This document shows, piece by piece, positions 38,323-40,010 of a stretch of 40,010 nt of DNA (position 1 is the first letter of the stretch; each line of letters begins with the position of its first letter). Made by a program: the position numbers and the translations under genes. Below the pieces are notes generated by a model that ran no database searches, was not told the origin of the DNA, and was given only the letters and a program-made list of their open reading frames with translations. The stretch spans positions 1 to 40,010 of the forward strand of contig CALMSY010000008.1 in NCBI GenBank assembly GCA_937872475.1, read 5' to 3'. Source of the DNA: 67-14 sp020438345. Its GTDB lineage: Bacteria; Actinomycetota; Thermoleophilia; Solirubrobacterales; 70-9.

Positions 38323-38808
38323 TCAGACGAGATGGATGATTCCGCGTCCGGTCAAAAGCAGCCCGAGCAGCAACAGCAAGGCTTGGGTTAGCTGGCGTCC
38401 CCTCGTCTTGATCAGGTTCTCGATAGCACCCAGGAAACGTGCCGCAGGTCCGGGTGCGACAGCGGTAAGAGCAATGGGCAGCCAGACCGGAGTGGTGACA
38501 ATGAAGACCAGGATCAGGATCAGGGCCTCACGCTCGGGGAACGAGGTGTGGCTCGCCGCAATCGCCTTCGAGGCAGGAATGACCAGCGCCAGCGAAGTGA
38601 AGTTCGTCGCCATCGAGAAAGCCCCGAAAGCAAAGGCTCCTCCGGAGCCAAGTCGGGCCTAATGTTTGACTTTGCTTTTTCTTCGCGGTTTCCTCGTGAG
38701 CAGCACAGATACGGCCACGAGCACCACACCGATTGCGATGTCCAGGCCGACACTCAACGTCGGTTCTTTCGGGAGGGAGACCGCACGGCCGAAAAAGGCA
38801 AGAATCAC
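38323..38808 (-). pseudogene. GAP-family (sulfolipid-addressing-like) transporter, truncated and split by TAG
   Basis: One minus-strand frame from 38808 to 38323 matches the GAP/Sap family in two consecutive parts. Part 1 is VILAFFGRAVSLP... LSVGLDIAIGVVLVAVSVLL with a basic linker KPRRKSKVKH. A TAG at 38661-38659 follows, then part 2 begins ARLGSGGAFAFGAFSMATNF and continues over three helices to LLTGRGIIHLV. The first ~70 residues of the family (two helices) are missing upstream, and no GAP-like sequence is visible in other frames there. So the gene is N-terminally truncated and interrupted: most likely decayed. The second part alone has an ATG at 38613. Confidence 0.65.
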
Positions 38809-39025
38809 GACTGACCTGGATGGCTGGATGGAGGGGTTTGGCTGTGGGGCTCTGTTTCGGCCGGACTCAGGAGGGGCCTCAGAATCCCTCGCCCGGCCCG
38901 ATCACCCCGGATCGAAAACGATGCGGGCTTCGACGCGGACTCGATTCCGGATACCCTCCCCTGTGGCGCTGAGACTGCTTTTCGCGCCTCTGACCCACTT
39001 CTCGAAACAACCCTCAAGGAGAACC
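38809..39025. other. Non-coding remnant between GAP pseudogene and malyl-CoA lyase gene
   Basis: About 215 bases with no convincing gene on either strand. It may include the missing 5' part of the GAP gene in decayed form and the promoter of the lyase gene, whose ribosome binding site AAGGAGAA lies at 39016-39023. Frames that cross it lack start signals or family similarity. Confidence 0.5.
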
Positions 39026-40010
39026 TTGCGTAACCCCCGGAACTTCTTCAAGCCCAAGGCGATCGGCGCTCCCGACCCGATCACCGAGGTCCCCTTCGGC
39101 CCTTCGCGGATGATCCACTTCTTTGACGCCTCGAACGAAAAGATGGCGGCCAAGGTACCGGACATGGCAAAACAGGCCGACATCCTGCTCGGCAACCTCG
39201 AGGATGCCGTGCCCGTCGACAACAAGCTCGCCGCCCGTGAGGGACTGCTCAAGGTGGCGCGAGAGGCTGATCTCGCCGGTACGCCGCTGTGGACCCGCAT
39301 CAACTCGCTTGAGAGCCCCTGGGTGCTCGACGATCTGACCGCGCTGGTGACCGAGGTCGGCAACAAGATCGACGTGATCATGGTGCCGAAGGTCGAAGGC
39401 CCCTGGGACATTCACTATGTCGACCAGCTACTGGCCCAGCTCGAAGCCAAGGGCGATGTCACCCGGCCGATTCTGATCCACGCGATTCTCGAGACCGCCC
39501 AGGGCGTGACCAACGTCGAGGACATCGCCGCCGCCAGCCCGCGCATGCAGGGCATGAGCTTCGGCCCGGCCGACCTCGCCGCATCGCGTCGCATGAAGAC
39601 CACCCGCGTCGGTGGCGGCCATCCCGGTTACCGCTCGATGGAAGATCCGGTAGCCGACGATCCGGAGGCCGCCCGTGTAACCGCGCAGCAGGACCCGTGG
39701 CATTACTCGATTGCCCGCATGGTCGATGCCTGCACCGCCAACGACATCCTGCCGTTCTACGGTCCTTTCGGTGACATCAAGGACCTCGAAGGTTGCGAAA
39801 CCCAGTTCCGCTCGGCCTTTCTTCTTGGTTGCGTCGGGGCCTGGTCACTCCACCCCGCCCAGATCGCGGTCGCCAAGAAGGTCTTCTCGCCGCCGGTCGA
39901 TGAAGTCCTCTTTGCCAAGAAGGTCATCGAAGCCATCCCGGATGGCCGCGGAGTCCACATGATCGACGGCAAGATGCAGGACGACGCCACCTGGAAGCAG
40001 TGCAAGGTGA
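39026..40010 (+). CDS. mcl: Malyl-CoA / beta-methylmalyl-CoA lyase (CitE-like), 3' end outside window
   Basis: Open from TTG 39026 to the window edge: 328 codons, no stop, so the C-terminus is missing by perhaps 10-40 residues. Start preceded by AAGGAGAA. CitE/HpcH TIM-barrel features: ADILLGNLEDAVPVDNK (~50-66, metal-binding Glu-Asp), PLWTRINS (Arg for substrate), DVIMVPKVEG, HAILETAQGVTNV with a metal-ligand Glu, SPRMQGMSFGPADLAAS and PFYGPFGDIKDLEG, and AWSLHPAQIAVAKKVF near the end. The last blocks match proteobacterial Mcl closely. It splits beta-methylmalyl-CoA to glyoxylate and propionyl-CoA, and malyl-CoA to acetyl-CoA and glyoxylate, the last steps of the EMC pathway. Confidence 0.9.
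   Translation, partial: MRNPRNFFKPKAIGAPDPITEVPFGPSRMIHFFDASNEKMAAKVPDMAKQADILLGNLEDAVPVDNKLAAREGLLKVAREADLAGTPLWTRINSLESPWVLDDLTALVTEVGNKIDVIMVPKVEGPWDIHYVDQLLAQLEAKGDVTRPILIHAILETAQGVTNVEDIAAASPRMQGMSFGPADLAASRRMKTTRVGGGHPGYRSMEDPVADDPEAARVTAQQDPWHYSIARMVDACTANDILPFYGPFGDIKDLEGCETQFRSAFLLGCVGAWSLHPAQIAVAKKVFSPPVDEVLFAKKVIEAIPDGRGVHMIDGKMQDDATWKQCKV

Overview
The window is a gene-dense, high-G+C chromosomal stretch of an actinobacterium. Gene content suggests a soil-type member of the Thermoleophilia/Solirubrobacterales; that placement is inference, not a measured result. Supporting signs are a full coenzyme F420 gene set, ethylmalonyl-CoA (EMC) pathway enzymes, actinobacterial-type fused FbiC, frequent GTG/TTG starts, and basic Lys-rich secreted proteins. 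There is no phage, IS element or CRISPR array; this is core-type chromosome with a few decayed or odd loci. Layout: 1-1200 holds a 5'-truncated FMN reductase and a TetR regulator. 1282-2098 holds two tRNA-Leu genes (UAG and CAA anticodons) flanking a small membrane protein. 2111-5226 is a degenerate M28-like membrane protein translationally coupled to acetoacetyl-CoA synthetase. 5264-5917 (-) is a PAP2 phosphatase. 6147-10397 is a very large multidomain surface protein with collagen-like Gly-Pro-Thr linkers, interrupted by an in-frame TAG at 6456-6458. 10499-15076 (-) is a six-gene run: thioesterase, HMG-CoA lyase, SnoaL-like protein, small Lys-rich secreted protein, 3-hydroxyacyl-CoA dehydrogenase and acyl-CoA carboxylase beta subunit. 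15133-18163 (+) is the coupled F420 operon npdG-cofD-cofC-cofE, followed by a RibD/DHFR-like reductase, and on the other strand by fbiC and a zinc alcohol dehydrogenase. 22163-24325 holds a cupredoxin lipoprotein, a crcB/fluC pair and an aquaporin. 24481-27684 holds two small conserved proteins, a YgfZ homologue, a PlsC-like acyltransferase and a lipoprotein. 27788-40010 carries crotonyl-CoA carboxylase/reductase, ethylmalonyl-CoA mutase, a VKOR-DsbA oxidative-folding pair, a MaoC (mesaconyl-CoA hydratase-like) protein, a methylsuccinyl-CoA dehydrogenase-like enzyme, and at the right edge a malyl-CoA/beta-methylmalyl-CoA lyase, with a decayed GAP-family transporter gene just before it. How the genes fit together: HMG-CoA lyase and acetoacetyl-CoA synthetase both lead to acetoacetyl-CoA. 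The 3-hydroxyacyl-CoA dehydrogenase, then Ccr, Ecm, Mcd, a mesaconyl-CoA hydratase and Mcl form a nearly continuous route from acetoacetyl-CoA to glyoxylate plus propionyl-CoA. Not seen in the window are a thiolase, a crotonase, an epimerase and the biotin carboxylase subunit. The F420 genes cover the deazaflavin core, the phospholactyl/PEP side chain, glutamylation and F420-NADP hydride exchange. A recurring regulatory theme is a TANNNT hexamer 6-8 bases before the start codon with no Shine-Dalgarno sequence, seen at eleven genes and suggesting widespread leaderless transcription. The two most unusual loci are the amber-interrupted collagen-like surface protein and the second amber-interrupted, N-terminally truncated GAP-family gene.
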